Shown one piece after another: positions 5,955 through 6,990 of a stretch of DNA of 6,990 bases. The DNA lies in NCBI GenBank assembly GCA_903868455.1, contig CAIPVK010000079.1:1-6990 (forward strand). Reading direction: 5' to 3'. The notes under the pieces are model-generated. The model saw nothing but the letters and a program-made list of their open reading frames with translations. It ran no database searches and was not told the origin of the DNA. A program made the position numbers and the translations under genes. Source of the stretch: an uncultured Opitutia bacterium. Lineage in GTDB: Bacteria > Verrucomicrobiota > Verrucomicrobiia > Opitutales > UBA953. Each line of letters begins with the position of its first letter. The stretch's first letter is position 1.

Positions 5955-6037
5955 CCTTGTAATATTTTTTGCAAACTACTAATGACTAATGATTTATAAG
6001 TTTTGAGACCTAAAGGCCTAAAACGGGTCTAACCCTT
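5955..6037. promoter_or_regulatory. AT-rich divergent intergenic region with tandem heptamer
   Basis: This stretch is strikingly AT-rich against the surroundings and lies between the divergent small membrane gene and the hydrolase-like gene. It contains a perfect tandem heptamer ACTAATG at 5978-5984 and 5985-5991. Further CTAA words occur at 6010, 6018 and 6029, and a weak inverted repeat AGACC/GGTCT lies at 6006-6010 and 6026-6030. For the plus strand, TTGCAA at 5969-5974 with TTTATA at 5993-5998 (18-base spacer) is a possible promoter, leaving a leader of about 30 bases to the ATG at 6038. The promoter call is tentative; the AT-rich character and the heptamer are directly seen. Confidence 0.5.
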
Positions 6038-6990
6038 ATGCGACGCCCCCTGCTCCTGCTTTTCGCCCTAGCCTGGGGGATGACGGTCCCGGCACAGGGG
6101 GGAGACTCGACCAAGGCCGAGGCCTTCTTCCGTCCGCCAGCCAAGGATCGAAGCGAGGGCCTTCCTGCCGAGGGCATCTGGCCGCGGGGGCAACGCCTGC
6201 TATGGGCGGGCTACTCCGGGGTGGCGACGCGCGATCTCAAGGAGGGTTTCAGCGTGGCGGGACCGCACTACGGCGGGGGCAACGAGACCCAGTTGGCGGC
6301 CTGCGAGAAACTCGGCCTGCCCGTCATCGCCCATGTCGGACCCTTGCCGGGGACCATTCCCGGTGGCTGGGACGCGGTCGCCAAGATGCCGTTGGAGGAG
6401 GTGCGGACGCGGACCGAGGCGCGCGTTCGCGAATGGGCCGGCAATCGCAGCATCGTGATGTGGGCGGTGCAGCCCGAGGAGCTGCGCCCCTGGCGGAAGG
6501 ACGAGATGGCCTACCTGAAGGTCGTCACCGAGGCCATCCGGTCGGCCGACCCCCAAGGCCGCCCGGTCTTTCTCTATAACCCGAACCACCGCGACGCCGG
6601 CTCGCTCGCGGCCATCGTGCCGCACGTGGACGTGGTGGCCAAGGGCTGCTACGCGAACTCGGCGGGGCACAAGGACAACCGGGCCTGGATCCGCTGGTCG
6701 GTCGAGCAGATGGAGGCGGCCGCGCAGAGGGGCCGCCCGGGGGCGTGGACGCTCGTGATGCCCGAGCTCTGCCGGGACCCCGAGCCCGGCGAGCGCCACC
6801 TGATCCGGACCTGGGTCCGCCACGATTGCTACCTCGGCCTGATGTCGGGCGCGAAAGGCATGCTCACCTGGTCGCTCTTCCCGCGCAAGGAGGTCAAGGC
6901 CACCTGGAAGACCTGGCACGAGGCCTACGCCGAGTGCGGACGGGAGGTGAACGGCGAGCGGGGCCTGGGCCGAGTCTTCCTCTTCGGCGA
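6038..6990 (+). CDS. Secreted TIM-barrel glycoside hydrolase-like protein, 3' partial
   Basis: The frame runs from the ATG at 6038 to the window edge (317 codons, no stop). A signal peptide begins at the Met (M-R-R-P, Leu core) with cleavage likely after V-P-A at residue 19. The rest reads like a (beta/alpha)8 barrel: F-S-V-A-G-P-H-Y near 71-78 (strand 1), L-P-V-I-A-H-V near 94-100, S-I-V-M-W-A-V-Q-P-E-E at 138-148 (strand 4), P-V-F-L-Y-N-P at 176-182, V-D-V-V-A-K-G-C-Y at 197-205, W-T-L-V-M-P-E-L at 237-244 (strand 7), and K-G-M-L-T-W-S-L-F at 273-281 (strand 8). In clan GH-A enzymes the acid/base Glu ends strand 4 and the nucleophile Glu ends strand 7, so Glu147 or Glu148 and Glu243 are the candidates. 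The usual N-E pair of strand 4 is replaced by P-E-E. The family and substrate were not recognised; polysaccharide breakdown is the likely role. A C-terminal domain may follow beyond the window. No Shine-Dalgarno is present. Confidence 0.62.
   Translation, partial: MRRPLLLLFALAWGMTVPAQGGDSTKAEAFFRPPAKDRSEGLPAEGIWPRGQRLLWAGYSGVATRDLKEGFSVAGPHYGGGNETQLAACEKLGLPVIAHVGPLPGTIPGGWDAVAKMPLEEVRTRTEARVREWAGNRSIVMWAVQPEELRPWRKDEMAYLKVVTEAIRSADPQGRPVFLYNPNHRDAGSLAAIVPHVDVVAKGCYANSAGHKDNRAWIRWSVEQMEAAAQRGRPGAWTLVMPELCRDPEPGERHLIRTWVRHDCYLGLMSGAKGMLTWSLFPRKEVKATWKTWHEAYAECGREVNGERGLGRVFLFG

Noticed and set aside
6200..6919. A 239-codon minus-strand open frame opposite the hydrolase-like gene
   Set aside because: Composition of an antisense shadow; the plus strand encodes a signal peptide and a coherent barrel-like strand pattern.

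Overview
The window is very GC-rich, roughly 70 percent by eye, with strong G/C preference at third codon positions. It carries mostly cell-envelope and secreted-protein genes of a Gram-negative (diderm) bacterium: lipoproteins with lipoboxes, outer-membrane beta-barrels ending in phenylalanine, and Sec signal peptides. None of the genes has a clear AGGAGG-type ribosome binding site. The gene set and this start-site style would fit Verrucomicrobiota (Opitutae-like). That assignment is an inference with low to moderate confidence, because no phylogenetic marker is present.

Region 1 (1-2386, plus strand) is a compact three-gene envelope lipoprotein operon. It holds the 3' part of a COG3014-type protein with TPR-like helices, a YcfL (DUF1425) lipoprotein overlapping it by ATGA, and an LpoB-type penicillin-binding-protein activator lipoprotein. 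A strong intrinsic terminator closes the operon. ycfL and lpoB are also adjacent in E. coli, so the order looks ancient and links the uncharacterised first gene to peptidoglycan synthesis. The gap before lpoB holds a CT-rich 9/18-bp repeat that reads like anti-Shine-Dalgarno sequence.

Region 2 (2425-5681) holds a small outer-membrane beta-barrel gene (plus), a convergent secreted mosaic zinc metalloprotease (minus), and a second small beta-barrel gene (plus) divergent from the protease. The two barrels look paralogous, most clearly at their C-termini. A near-perfect hairpin between the first barrel and the protease probably terminates transcription from both sides. A 12-bp-spaced direct repeat lies in the divergent gap between the protease and the second barrel.

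Region 3 (5693-6990) holds a 69-residue protein on the minus strand with a signal peptide, a C-terminal membrane helix and a basic tail. An AT-rich divergent promoter region with a tandem heptamer follows. Last comes the first 317 codons of a secreted protein resembling a TIM-barrel glycoside hydrolase, which runs off the window. It is open to the window edge.

No rRNA, tRNA, CRISPR array, insertion sequence or phage gene was recognised. The most unusual points are the repeat leader of lpoB, the short tether of the LpoB homologue, the sorting-signal-like small protein, and the atypical acid/base motif of the hydrolase-like protein.
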